64,000 nucleotides of DNA from Tetragonia tetragonoides. Its lineage: Eukaryota; Streptophyta; Magnoliopsida; Caryophyllales; Aizoaceae. Below, in pieces: positions 8,936 to 21,600 of this stretch (its first letter is position 1; every line of letters starts with the position of its first letter). The position numbers and the translations under genes were made by a program. A model generated the notes under the pieces. The model was not told the origin of the DNA. It was given only the letters and a program-made list of their open reading frames with translations, and did no database searches. Location: contig CM076140.1 of assembly GCA_038025085.1 (NCBI GenBank), forward strand, positions 22,379,501 through 22,443,500, read 5' to 3'.

Positions 8936-11900
8936 ACAGTTGAGGTCTGAACCATCCTAGCAAGCAGGCTACTATGAAATCTTTCCTACATTCATTCCAA
9001 GCTGGGTTGGTAGGCCTCTGTGAAACCAGGGTTAAAGCTGCTAATTATAAAGCAACTGCCCTGTATTTTGTTTCTGATTTGAGTATTGCTTCTAATAATA
9101 CATTTCATAAGAATGGTAGAATATGGATCCTTTGGAAATCTAAAGTGTTCCAGGTTGATATCAGACTCATGCATGCTCAATATGTTTACTGTGTGGTTAC
9201 TCATGTGGGTACTAGCTGTAAGTTTGACTGTACCTTTGTGTATGGCTTTAATGATGCTGCTGCAAGACAATTTTTGTGGGATGATTTGCTTAAACTGAGT
9301 GCAGAATTGACTGGTCCTTGGATGGTGTATGGAGATTTCAATACTGTGCTCAATTTAGACGAAAGAAAAGGGTCTCATGTCACCTTGAATGAGGTTAATC
9401 CTTTCAAAACTTGTTTACAAGGATATCAGTTGATGGATTTGAAGAGTTCTGGGTCCTTTTTTACATGGTCCAATAAATAGCCTGGTGAGAGAAGGGTGTT
9501 TAGTAGGATAGATAGAGTGGTGCATAATGATGCTTGGTTGGACAAGTTTAGTGATTCTGTGGTCCAATTCTATCCTGAAGGTGACTTTGATCACTGTCCA
9601 GTTGTAACCACTCTATTCAATAATGTGAATTTTGGGAAAAAAGCCATTTTCAAATATGTCAACATGTGGAGTAAATGACCTACTTTTGAGAAAAAAATGT
9701 CCAAGACGATTGGAAAAGCTCTGTGTATAGGGTTCCTATGTATAAATTAGTGACTAGGTTGAAGAATCTCAAGCAGGTTTTCAAGGACATGAATAGGTAT
9801 GGGAGTTGTGATATTGATAAAGATGCCACAATAGCTTATGAGAAGCTGCTACAAGTTCAAGCTGCTTTGAGAATCTCCCCTGATAATCAAGACCTTGCTA
9901 GTGAGGAATGCATGGCCTCTGAAGATTTTAGAAGACTGAATGCTGCAAAAAAAAAGTCTTCTCAAGCAAAAAGCTAAGCTTCACTGGTTAAATGAAGGTG
10001 ATCTAAACACTGTTTTCTTTCATAGTAGTCTCAAAAGTCCGCAGAGCTCAAAATAGAGTGTATTCAATCAAAGACAGGGATGGTAAAGTACATGACTCCC
10101 CTGATCAAGTAGTTCACTGTTTTGTTAACTTCTACACTGATTTTCTAGGAGTTGCAAACTCAGACATTCTCCCTGTAAAGCAGCATATTGTTCAGAGTGG
10201 ATCAGTTATCTCTGAAGCTCAAGCCAGCTCACTATGTCAGCCTTTTTCTGCAGCAGAGGTGAAACAAGCTCCCTGGTCTATCCCCGGGGATAAAGCACAT
10301 GGACTAGATGGCTATAGTTCACAATTTTTCAAGGATGCCTGGGGTACAGTTGGTGATGACTTTTTTGAAGCAATACTTGATTTCTTTGAGCATGGCCACC
10401 TGTTGAAACAAATAAACACAACCTTGATAACCCTGGTGCCTAAGATATCTGACCCTGAATCGGTTTCTGACTATAAGCCAATAGCTTGTTGTTCAACTAT
10501 CTACAAATGCATCTCCAAATTTCTTTGCAATAGATTGAGGGTAGTGCTTCCTCAGCTGATTAATGAAGCTCAGGGTGCTTTTGTAGCCAATAGAAGCATT
10601 GTCCAAAATATTATGATTTGTCAGGACTTGGTAATCCATAACAATAGGCAAGCCACCTTAGCTCGATATATGATGAAAATTGACTTAAGAAAGACCTATG
10701 ATTCAGTGGAATGGGCTTTTCTTGAGAGCATGTTAGAAGCCTTGAAGTTTCCTCCCAAGTTCATTGGTTGGATCATGACCTGTGTCCGTTCTCCCTACTA
10801 CTTAGTGGTGATCAATTGAGTTGTTCATGGTTTTTTTCCTGGGAGAAGAGGCTTAAGACAAGGTGATCCTCTTTCACCCCTTATCTTTGTCATATGTATG
10901 GAATATCTCTCTAGGATATTGTCTGTGGTAGGGAAATTAGATGATTTCAAATATCACAAAAAATGCACTGCTCTGAATTTGAATCATTTATGTTTTGCGG
11001 ATGATTTACTTCTCTTCTGTCATGGTAATGCCAAATCCATGTTGTTGCTCTTGAGAGGTTTTTCTACATTTTCTCATTCATCTGGTTTGATAGCTAATAA
11101 CAGCAAGTCTGCTCTCTATTGTTGTAATGTTGATCCTGCAATGGTCAAAAAAGTGAAGGATATGTCTGGTTTCACTGTGGGTTCCCTCCCTTTCAAATAC
11201 TTAGTGGTTCCAGTATCCTCTAAGAAACTTTGTGTAGCTGACTGTAATATATTGATAGACAAAATGATTGCAAAGATCAGGTTATGGGTTGCCAAGCATC
11301 TTCTTATGCAAATAGGGTTGTCTTAGTGAACTTTGTCCTTACGAGCATGCACGTGTATTGGTCCTCCATCTTTATCCCACCAAAAAGTATTCTGAAGAAG
11401 ATCTCTGCCATTTATAGAAATTACATGTGGGATGGGAGGACTGATTATGTTAAAGGTCCACCATTAGCTTGGGATTTTGTATGTAAACCCAAGAATGCAG
11501 GAGGATTAGGTATCAATTGTTGTGGAATGTTGCCGCAATTAGGAAGAATGTGTGGTATACTGCAGGTAAAGAGGATTCTCTAAGGGTTAAAGGGGTGCAC
11601 CATGTGTACTTAAAAGGAAGAGGCTGGTGGGGTTATAAACCTTCCCCATCAGCAAGTTGGGAATGGAAAAAGATATGTGAGTGCAAAGACAAGCTTCAAG
11701 CTGGATACAATGTTGATACTTGGACTGCCTCCCCTAAAGGGCAGTACACTATCTCTAGTGGCTACAAATGGCTCTCTCCCACTGTCACTAAGGTGAAGTG
11801 GACTTATGGAACAGGATGACCCTGCCTAAGTACAATTTTATTAGTTGGTTGGGTATGCCAAGTTAGCTACAAACCCAGAATAGACTAGTTGCAATTGGGG

Positions 11901-12305
11901 TGCATGCAGATGACCTGTGCCCTTTATGTGGAGTGGCTGCTGAAACCATCTCTCACCTTTTCTTTCAATGCACCTACAATAAGCAATTTATTGAGACACT
12001 GAAGTCTTTGCTGGGTATAAGAGCTGGTACTACTAACTTAGGGCAGTTCTGCATCTGGGTGAACAGAAGATACGAGGGGAGTTTTTTTTCAAGAGAATTG
12101 TGTTTATGCAGGAGTGTTTGGCCTTGTTTACTGTATTTGGCAAGCACACAATGAAGCAACAGGCTGGGAGAAGCATGTATTGCACCATCATGTACTGATT
12201 AGGCAGCTTCAGAATGTAATACAGTGTAGAATGAGCTATGTTATGCCTAAAAAAACAAAGCAATTGGAAGTAGACAGGAATTGGTTTACAAATATAAGAA
12301 TGTAA
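8936..12305 (+). pseudogene. LINE ORF2: endonuclease, reverse transcriptase, zf-RVT (copy A)
   Basis: The endonuclease starts 'CSWNS*GLNHPSKQ' (TGA 8941-8943) and shows 'WMVYGDFNTV' and a DH pair near 9590. The reverse transcriptase has 'KIDLRKTYDSVEW', 'RRGLRQGDPLSPLI' and the catalytic 'FADDLLLF' at about 10994-11017. The zf-RVT has 'CPLCGVAAETISHLFFQC' near 11918-11970. Stops at 9478, 9676 and 10817 and a one-base deletion near 11300 disable it. It would have nicked DNA and copied its own RNA at the nick. The frame ends at 12303-12305. Confidence 0.88.
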
Positions 12306-12479
12306 AAAAAAAATCTTTTGTCTTAGTGATAGGTTGCTGTAAGAAGGGGGTATGCCCCTCTTTGAAATGGTGTAAGGTTTCGTTCATTGGTAATACAAGC
12401 TTCTTATTATTTACCAAAATGAAAAAAGGTTAAGCACTAGGCACTTATATCATGCAATTAATGAAACTAAAGAAGAAGA

Positions 12480-13560
12480 AGAAAAAACGCAGCTCCAAAA
12501 TTTTCCAAATACCGCACATGCTCACGGAGGGAAGATTTGCCTGCTTGTATCCCTCGTTATTCACACGAAAAGCATACCGCAAGCATCTCACCAGTTTGGC
12601 GTAGCCTGGCAACCCTCAGTTATACTCCCTCACTCTATCCCAATCCAACAAACTCGGGAGATAGATTCCATGAATACAATCCCCCCTTGTCACTATAAAT
12701 GTAGGTAGCTAAAAAATAGGCGACAAATATCCTCGCCTTCTGCTCAACCGAGATATTTTTCTTATAGAGCGGGTCCTTCAAAGCTCCAGTAACATCACCG
12801 TAGGGGCGATAATGGTGACCCTAAGGACCGAAAAGGGCGACCAAGTCTGCCTTCCATTTTTAAAAAGAAACATCATAAACAATGGGCATGGCCACACAAG
12901 GCACCCTAGTTAGAAGGCTAAATTCCAAAGGAGTAACCATGATCTCTTCACTCGGGAAATGGAAGGTGTTGGTGGTGTCCCTACAAGCAAACAACGCACC
13001 TCTTGCCTCGCTCCACTGAGTCCACCGCTCTCAACAAGGGCCCAAAGCCCGCATTTTAAAATCCTACCCGGTTCACCATAATTGCCATGAGCTCTTAAAC
13101 CCTTATCGGGTTCCTTTAATCAAATTTCCAAGGATTAGGTATGAATTTCACACAAATGTTCAATCCTAAATATGTTTCTAAGTTCGTTCCACGCAAGATC
13201 ACATGCACTACAAACTTGACAATTACGTGTGTTCATCAAAAGCAAATCATATAAACGAAAATTTTCAAATGCATAACACTATGAATTTGCAAGAGTTTGA
13301 AGAGAAATTACTAGAAAGTACTTGTTGGCTCGAGAACTCAAGTGATTCGGGGGACAGAAAAGCAATTCCAAATTATCCCAAACAATGTCGGGTACCCTAT
13401 CCGACCTTGTGTATAGATCTTGAGGGAAGGCCACATTTGGCCTGCTCTTTGAAGGCTTGACATGGGAGTGGAAGGCCTTGGTGACTGTGTTGAGTACCCC
13501 CTCATCCTCCCTCACTTGGGTTCTCTTGATCTTCTTGTTCCTTAATCTATGAGCTATGGA
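12480..13560 (-). pseudogene. Plant mobile domain (PMD) gene remnant, antisense to Tat LTR (unit A)
   Basis: On the minus strand one frame reads 'WSEARGALFACRD', 'TNTFHFPSEEIMVTPLEF', 'HHYRPYGDVTGALKDPLY' and 'ARIFVAYFLATYIYSDKGG' over about 12630-13035, with two internal stops. The order and the TFHFP...TPLEF signature match the plant mobile domain found in Tat/Ogre retrotransposons, MULEs and the host MAIN/MAIL proteins. The open frame 13279-13515 (with 'SKSRPNVAF') lies upstream on the same strand and is probably the N-terminal part or first exon. It lies just left of a plus-strand Tat LTR, where Tat elements carry antisense extra genes. Confidence 0.65.
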
Positions 13561-14304
13561 AGCAATGAAACAAATTGCAAGCAGAAAATTAAAATTTCAT
13601 ATTTTCTCTCTCTTAGGGTCTCAAAAACTTACTTACAAATACACTCCAAACTTGTGAAAAATCACAAGAAAGATTCAAAAATTATGCAAAGGCCAGACAA
13701 AAGCAAATAAAGGCAAGCAAAAACGACCAAAACTGAGCAAGAATAGAGGCAATTGAAGTTTTGGGCAACAAGGAGAAGGAGACATAGAGGCTCAAAATTT
13801 TTGGGGTAAAATGAACCAAAACCAGCCTCCCCCTTTAAAAACCCTCACCCGCAGAAAAAACCGGCCCTAGAGGCCCGGTTTAGAACCGCCTAGGATCTGC
13901 GGGCCAAATGTTGGCCTTGGCTGCTGGACTTCTGGCCCCAGCATTGGCCATTTTGGTCCCCGGTGCCCAGAGACAGCCGCTGGGCGGGCTCGATAGAGTT
14001 GTTGAAGCTCCAACAGCCCAGCGCATGGCCACTGGACCTAATTTTCACAAGCCCCTCACGAGATTGGCCCACAAATTCAAATCCCGCGCGAGATTTCATT
14101 TTTCGACCTTTATAGGCCCGAGAACTTCGGGCAAGTCACCCAAAGACACCATTTTATCCGTGCAAGACAGTTTTCCATTCTAGGGACCCCGTAAACTCAG
14201 TTTTTGAAGCACAAGAATTTTTACCTTTTGGAAGACACCAGATTTATTCAAGGCAGAGTAAGGCAAGGACGAAAGTGTGTGTAAACTTCCAGACAACGGG
14301 TTAT
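13561..14304 (+). other. 3' internal region of an older Tat element (unit A)
   Basis: Non-coding. It shares wording and order with 40530-40730 ('cccctcacg', 'cgcgcgagatt', 'ctagggaccc'), which precedes a Tat 3' LTR, so it is the pre-3'-LTR zone of a related element. On the minus strand it would be promoter and CT-rich leader for the PMD gene. No purine tract precedes the LTR at 14305. The pentamer GTTAT (14300-14304) may be one half of a target duplication. The segment 13766-13805 is missing from unit B. Confidence 0.5.
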
Positions 14305-16228
14305 TGTAGACACCAAATTCTGTCCTTGTCCCACCAAAAACCCGATGATGATGGATATGGAATAACATGGAAAATAAGATTTTTCGAAGTGTTCGTACTC
14401 TTGATAATTAGCACAAAGCCTCTCATTTCACCACAACCATATATCCCTTTCCACAAACTTTCCAACGCCCCTTACCTTGTCCTAAACGGACACTAGAGTC
14501 AAAAGATGTGATTCGACAATGTTATTGGAAAAAAGCGATGTTCTGATTACCGCACTTCACGGTTCAAATAGGATATTTCCTCCAATAGAGGAATAATTCC
14601 CAAATGAGCTTAATTTACATGGATTCCTTATACAAATACCTTAAAAATGACATTTTATGAGTCCAAGTTTGATAAGAAACAAACGAGATACATCTAATTA
14701 CCGCAAGGTATACTGAAATGAAAACCTCTTTAGTGTTTGGAGCATAACTCCCGAAATACTCATGATAATTGGGCTTATAATATGTCCAAAGAACGACCTT
14801 TGAACAAAGAATCCAATGCAAAATGAATCAGAACAAATGGAGGTAACACAAACGATTTATGGGCCTTTGAAGTCGAAAACAGCTAGTTGGAGCGGCTGAA
14901 CCGCTTGCCTAAGCGGCTAACCCGCGAGATTAGTTGAAAGTCCGTTAAACTTAGCGGCTAGCCGCTTGTTGGAGCGGTATCTGCTTTGACGCCAAGCGCC
15001 CCCCTCCCGAAAGGCGCCTGTTTGACTTCTTTTGTCCGTCCTGTTGTCTGCTCCTTCCCAGACCTAACCCTACCTCTATATATACTCTTTTTCTCCGTTT
15101 TTTTCTAGGGGAACACAATGGAAAACTCAAATTGAACCCTAGAGCTCTCTAATTAACCATAATATCTCAATCGTCATCTTTTCTCCCATTCGTTCATCAA
15201 GGAGGCAACCCTAATCATCATTCCACCACAAAAACTCATCCTTTATCCTTTCCACCACAAATAAACTTTCAATATCATTCATCTTCACAATTAAATACAT
15301 TCATCAACCTTTGATCAAGAACAAGAATCTTAAGGAATTTGTCCGTTCATAAGTGAACATCCAAGTTCTCCATCCTGAGGGTTTATTTTCTATAAATAAG
15401 TTATTTTTATAATCATGTTTTATTTAGATTATGCTTATGGTTGATTAATTTGCATGTTTTGATTATTATTTTGTATATTAGTATAATTATCATGTTAGAT
15501 TAGTTTAATGCATGTTTATTACATGTTTAACATAAAAATCGTGTTTTTTCATTTTAACATGTTTAATTAGTTTAGTTAGCATAGAACTACATTAATTGCA
15601 TCATTAGATCAATTTTCATATTAGTTATAATTTTTGCATGAGAAGCATGTTTTTATTAACTACTTCTTTATTTCTTTGAGTTAATTCCAATGAAGTTACT
15701 TAATTATTGATGTATGTTTGCAATTGGCGCGTTAAGCAACAACGATAGGTTTTGGAGAATATTATCATCTTGTGTATTTATTGGGTTAATATTGCGCTTT
15801 ATTAATTCATAGCCTATAATTGGATAAATCATGTGCAAAGCGATAACAGTAGCAACCCTTCATGTTGTTCAACCTACTTAGGTAATTCTAGGAATTGGAC
15901 GACAGGACTTGTTTGGAACCGTGCAACTTTAATTATAAATCAAGATCAATTAGTAGAGGTCGTTTATTAACGGGCGTAATTGGGTGCCTAACACCTTCCC
16001 TATACTTACCCACACCCCCGAACTCAACTTTGGTCCTTTGGGTCATTAGAGTCAATTTATCCCCAATTGGGATTTGGGTGCATTAAACCTAGGTTGGAGT
16101 CTTTCTAGGCTTTCGATTTGGGTTCTTTATTGGTTTTGAAGTATTTTCCTTAAAATTTGTTGGCGACTCTTCAATTATCCTAAGCATCCAAGAGAAAAGG
16201 GAGTAAAATTCAAACCCTAGTGTTTACA
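14305..16228 (+). repeat. Tat LTR, 1924 bp (unit A)
   Basis: Starts TGTAGACACC, ends TGTTTACA, and is followed by a Tat/Ogre primer-binding site. Inside are a cluster of AGCGGC/GCCGCT words (about 14880-15000), a TATA box 'ctatatatact' near 15077 and a U5 block 'gtagaggtcgtttattaac'. The twin in unit B has the same length. Because a primer site follows, it behaves as a 5' LTR. Confidence 0.88.
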
Positions 16229-16229
16229 G

Positions 16230-16247
16230 TGGCGACTCAACTGGGAA
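16230..16247 (+). other. Tat/Ogre primer-binding site (unit A)
   Basis: TGGCGACTCAACTGGGAA, one base after the LTR end. It resembles the tRNA-Arg-type primer site of Ogre elements. The leader continues to 16956, where unit A ends. Confidence 0.8.
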
Positions 16248-16956
16248 TTTATTAAGAGGGTGTAACTTAAAAGTTGATCTTGATTAATTTTTAAAATGCC
16301 ATTGTTCATGACCATGGCTGGTTATTATTATTGTGATTGCTCATTATCAATTGTTAGCTTTGCATTCATACATTCATATGCATGTGCGACTTCCGAGATT
16401 GTTTTAACAAATTCTATCCAGTTTTTAGCCCTTGGAGTGTGGTGAAGTGTCTTGGTGGGAATCCATTCGATTTCTCTTTGCCAAGAAACATGGATCCCCC
16501 CACCTCATGTACCTTCTTACGCAATCGTCCATTCGACGAGTAGAATAACAAGAATGCATCATATTGTCGCGCATCACGCGGATTATTGTACATTCTTGAT
16601 CATGAGTTCCCTTTGACAAAACCCTTAAGTCTACCCAATTGCATGAACTAGAAACCAATGGTTAAGGTTTGAAACTCAGTCTCAAGTCCATGCTAGATCT
16701 TTGTGACTGCATTGTTTGCGTGCATATTTGTGTTGTTTACCCTAACGTGAACGTGATCTTTGTGTAATCTTCTTGCCTAAGATTGCGTCTAGAATATTTT
16801 GATTTTAGGAAATAATATCACATGAATGATACCTATGATGCTTGTTGCCTTAGGAAAAAATATTTTCCTTAATTGTTACCTTCCCGTCCAAGTAATGGGT
16901 TTTAGCCAAAGATCCCAAATAAAATAAAGAGTCAGTCTAGAATAAAATCTTTTCCT

Positions 16957-17423
16957 GGCCACGGTGATGTAAAACTGAGCAGAAATGATGGTGGTATGTG
17001 CTGTAGGTTGTCATAGATTTGAAATGTTTTGCATTTCTTCACATAGTCGTAGCAGTTCTTTCCATAGTAGTCTAGTAATACCCAAGTGGAAGAGTTTTTT
17101 TGGAAAGCATACGACCATTCATGTGCGGACCACAAACTCCATTATGGACCTCATTCATGATCTCTACAGCTTCTTCAGTGTTGACACATCTTAGATTGAC
17201 TCCATTGTGTGACATTTTATACAGAACCCCCTTGCATTCTATGTATTGCGACCCGTTAAGCTCTTGTAGGTGCATCTGGAGGGTATATGTCTTTGGTAAT
17301 GTAGTTGTAGACGCCTTGGTACCAAGGATCTCTTTTATTGGTGTCATAACTGGACATATGTTAATGTTGTGGAAAAAGGTTGTCTCACTTATTCTCTGTA
17401 TGTAAATGGCATTGTTGTGAGAG
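16957..17423 (-). pseudogene. Ogre/Tat-type integrase fragment, truncated by duplication join (unit B)
   Basis: Copy of 7275-7740. The frame runs 'MTPIKEILGTKA', 'EVHNGVCGPHMNG' and 'YVKKCKTFQIY' to 'FTSPWP', then crosses the duplication join into unrelated leader sequence ('GKDFILD', stop). The chimeric end marks the breakpoint exactly. Confidence 0.82.
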
Positions 17424-17666
17424 TTTGATCATTTCTCATTTTCCTGTTATGATTTAGCAAAATTTGTATACTAACTTTATGAAATTTACTTTCATCTCTG
17501 GTGCCATACAAATAGGAAAATCCAGAGCTTGACCGGTAGGCGACAGCTTGGGAAATTCCTCAAAGAGTCATGCCTATATTCAAACATATGCTCAAAGAGT
17601 CATGCCTATATTCCCTAACACCCCGATTGAAGAGGGGAATCAGCCTCTACCGTCACACTAAGGTAA

Positions 17667-18609
17667 GACAAACCTCAAATTCACTTTTGCGGATATTCAA
17701 TCTGAAGTAGACTATTGGAAGAACGCAATTGTGTGCTATGTGTTAGGAGCAAACCCTCCAATTCCTGTAATGGAAGGGTATTTTAAGAGAATTTGGGGTG
17801 GGTTAGGAATTGAGAAAATTTATGTGCTGCCTGAGGGAGTTTATATGGTACGATTTGATACATTTGAGAATAAATCTAAAGGTTTTGAGCAAGGCATGGT
17901 TTATTTTGATGGAAAACATGTTTTAATGAAATCCCGGGTACCTAATTTTGATTTGAAAGAGGAACAGATTAAAAAAGTGCCTATTTGGGTGAAGTTTCCT
18001 GGTTTGGATATAAATAATGGGCATTGGATAATCTGTTTCGAGTGGCAAGTTTGGTTGGGACACCTCTCAAGGCATATGAGGCAACTCTTGCCAAGACAAG
18101 GCTGGGGTATGCTCATCTTTTGATTGAAGTGGCGATGGATCAGTCATACCCTGATGAAGTGTATTTTGAAGATGAATGGGGAAAATTGATCACACAACCT
18201 ATTGTGTATGCCTGAAAGTCTTTGTTCTGTGAGGCATGCTTTGGCCATGGGCATGATGCAGCTAACTGTAAAAAGAAGCAGGCACCAAAAAAGAACACTA
18301 AACAGGTTTGGGTTGCAAAATCTAAACATGTGTCTCAGCCAGCTGTGGATTCAGAATGTTTTCAGCAGGCCACTAAAGTTGCAAGGCAGCTAGATGTTGC
18401 TCCTACTCAACAAGGTAACACTACAACCACTAATTCTGTTAGTGTACTTTAGAATGCTAGTGGGGAAGTTAATCTAAATGATATACTACTTGTTTCAATT
18501 CCTTGGTCTGTTACTTATGAAAAGAGGGAATCTATTGTGGCTGGACATTTTGATTTGAACGGGTCCAAAGGAGCGGGGGTAACCCCTCCTCCCAATCGAT
18601 ATAATTTGT
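17667..18609 (+). pseudogene. LINE ORF1, copy B
   Basis: Same DUF4283 and zinc-knuckle protein as 7985-8928. Copy B lacks the extra C of copy A near 8254, so the frame runs farther (17731-18123) before breaking. The knuckle reads 'CEACFGHGHDAANC', nearer to the usual G-H-x-x pattern. The TGA before the knuckle (18213-18215) is shared. A private TAG follows at about 18450. Confidence 0.82.
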
Positions 18610-18617
18610 AGTTGGAA

Positions 18618-21600
18618 CAGTTGAGGTCTGAACCATCCTAGCAAGCAGGCTACTATGAAATCTTTCCTACATTCATTCCAAGCTGGGTTGGTAGGCCTCT
18701 GTGAAACCAGGGTTAAAGCTGCTAATTATAGAGCAACTGGCCTGAATTTTGTTTCTGATTTTGAGTATTGCTTCTAATAATACATTTCATAAGAATGGTA
18801 GAATATGGATCCTTTAGAAATCTAAAGTGTTCCAGGTTGATATCAAACTCATGCATGCTCAATATGTTTACTGTGTGGTTACTCATGTGGGTACTAGCTG
18901 TAAGTTTGACTGTACCTTTGTGTATGGCTTTAATGATGCTGCTGCAAGACAATTTTTGTGGGATGATTTGCTTAAAATGAGTGCAGAATTGACTGGTCCT
19001 TGGATGGTGTATGGAGATTTCAATACTGTGCTCAATTTAGACGAAAGAAAAGGGTCTCATGTCACCTTGACTGAGGTTAATCCTTTCAAAACTTGTTTAC
19101 AAGGATATCAGTTGATGGATTTGAAGAGTTCTGGGTCCTTTTTTACATGGTCCAATAAATAGCCTGGTGAGAGAAGGGTGTTTAGTAGGATAGATAGAGT
19201 GGTGCATAATGATGCTTGGTTGGACAAGTTTAGTGATTCTGTGGTCCAATTCTATCCTGAAGGTGACTTTGATCACTGTCCAGTTGTAACCACTCTATTC
19301 AATAATGTGAATTTTGGGAAAAAAGCCATTTTCAAATATGTCAACATGTGGAGTAAATGACCTACTTTTGAGAAAAAAATGTCCAAGACGATTGGAAAAG
19401 CTCTGTGTATAGGGTTCCTATGTATAAATTAGTGACTAGGTTGAAGAATCTCAAGCAGGTTTTCAAGGACATGAATAGGTATGGGAGTTGTGATATTGAT
19501 AAAGATGCCACAATAGCTTATGAGAAGCTGCTACAAGTTCAAGCTGCTTTGAGAATCTCCCCTGATAATCAAGACCTTGCTAGTGAGGAATGCATGGCCT
19601 CTGAAGATTTTAGAAGACTGAATGCTGCAAAAAAAAAGTCTTCTCAAGCAAAAAGCTAAGCTTCACTGGTTAAATGAAGGTGATCTAAACACTGTTTTCT
19701 TTCATAGTAGTCTCAAAAGTCCGCAGAGCTCAAAATAGAGTGTATTCAATCAAAGACAGGGATGGTAAAGTACATGACTCCCCTGATCAAGTAGTTCACT
19801 GTTTTGTTAACTTCTACACTGATTTTCTAGGAGTTGCAAACTCAGACATTCTCCCTGTAAAGCAGCATATTGTTCAGAGTGGATCAGTTATCTCTGAAGC
19901 TCAAGCCAGCTCACTATGTCAGCCTTTTTCTGCAGCAGAGGTGAAACAAGCTCCCTGGTCTATCCCTGGGGATAAAGCACATGGACTAGATGGCTATAGT
20001 TCACAATTTTTCAAGGATGCCTGGGGTACAGTTGGTGATGACTTTTTTGAAGCAATACTTGATTTCTTTGAGCATGGCCACCTGTTGAAACAAATAAACA
20101 CAACCTTGATAACCCTGGTGCCTAAGATATCTGACCCTGAATCGGTTTTTGACTATAAGCCAATAGCTTGTTGTTCAACTATCTACAAATGCATCTCCAA
20201 ATTTCTTTGCAATAGATTGAGGGTAGTGCTTCCTCAGCTGATTAATGAAGCTTAGGGTGCTTTTGTAGCCAATAGAAGCATTGTCCAAAATATTATGATT
20301 TGTCAGGACTTGGTAATCCATAACAATAGGCAAGCCACCTTAGCTCGATATATGATGAAAATTGACTTAAGAAAGACCTATGATTCAGTGGAATGGGCTT
20401 TTCTTGAGAGCATGTTAGAAGCCTTGAAGTTTCCTCCCAAGTTCATTGGTTGGATCATGACATGTGTCCATTCTCCCTACTACTTAGTGGTGATCAATTG
20501 AGTTGTTCATGGTTTTTTTCCTTGGAGAAGAGGCTTAAGACAAGGTGATCCTCTTTCACCCCTTATCTTTGTCATATGTAGGGAATATCTCTCTAGGATA
20601 TTGTCTGTGGTAGGGAAATTAGATGATTTCAAATATCACAAAAAATGCACTGCTCTGAATTTGAATCATTTATGTTTTGCGGATGATTTACTTCTCTTCT
20701 GTCATGGTAATGCCAAATCCATGTTGTTGCTCTTGAGAGGTTTTTCTACATTTTCTCATTCATCTGGTTTGATAGCTAATAACAGCAAGTCTGCTCTCTA
20801 TTGTTGTAATGTTGATCCTGCAATGGTCAAAAAAGTGAAGGATATGTCTGGTTTCACTGTGGGTTCCCTCCCTTTCAAATACTTAGTGGTTCCAGTATCC
20901 TCTAAGAAACTTTGTGTAGATGACTATAATATATTGATAGACAAAATGATTGCAAAGATCAGGTTATGGGTTGCCAAGCATCTTTCTTATGCAAATAGGG
21001 TTGTCTTAGTGAACTTTGTCCTTATGAGCATGCACGTGTATTGGTCCTCCATCTTTATCCCGCCAAAAAGTACTCTGAAGAAGATCTCTGCCATTTATAG
21101 AAATTACATGTGGGATGGGAGGACTGATTATGTTAAAGGTCCACCATTAGCTTGGGATTTTGTATGTAAACCCAAGAATGCAGGAGGATTAGGTATCAAT
21201 TGTTGTGGAATGTTGCCGCAATTAGGAAGAATGTGTGGTATACTGCAGGTAAAGAGGATTCTCTAAGGGTTAAAGGGGTGCACCATGTGTACTTAAAAGG
21301 AAGAGGCTGGTGGGGTTATAAACCTTCCCCATCAGCAAGTTGGGAATGGAAAAAGATATGTGAGTGCAAAGACAAGCTGCAAGCTGGATACAATGTTGAT
21401 ACTTGGACTGCCACCCCTAAATGGCAGTACACTATCTCTAGTGGCTACAAATGGCTCTCTCCCACTGTCACTAAGGTGAAGTGGACTTATGGAACAGGAT
21501 GACCCTGCCTAAGTACAATTTTATTAATTGGTTGGGTATGCCAAGTTAGCTACAAACCCAGAGTAGACTAGTTGCAATTGGGGTGCATGCAGATGACCTG

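Larger units (their letters stand above)
7830..12427 (+). mobile_element. Nearly full-length dead L1-type LINE (copy A)
   Basis: Order of domains: DUF4283-like and CCHC knuckle (ORF1), then apurinic-type endonuclease, reverse transcriptase and the zf-RVT zinc-binding domain (ORF2), followed by a 3' untranslated segment ending in an A-rich tail at about 12417-12427. The 5' end is uncertain (7830-7985). No clear target-site duplication was identified. It is inserted between integrase debris and the PMD pseudogene, and was present before the tandem duplication because unit B has the same copy with the same stops. Confidence 0.85.
7275..16956 (+). repeat. Tandem segmental duplication, unit A (9.68 kb)
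   Basis: The sequence from GGCCACGGTGATGTAAA at 7275 through 16956 is repeated directly and in the same orientation at 16957-26600. By eye the copies differ by roughly one base in a hundred plus a few indels. Unit A carries integrase debris, a LINE, a PMD pseudogene, a Tat LTR with primer site and 0.7 kb of Tat leader. The left flank runs on as single-copy integrase sequence. Confidence 0.97.

Noticed and set aside
14300..14304. LTR at 14305 as the 3' LTR of the element containing the PMD gene
   Set aside because: No polypurine tract precedes it and a primer site follows it. It is more easily read as the 5' LTR of a separate insertion, though a shared LTR between tandem elements is not excluded.
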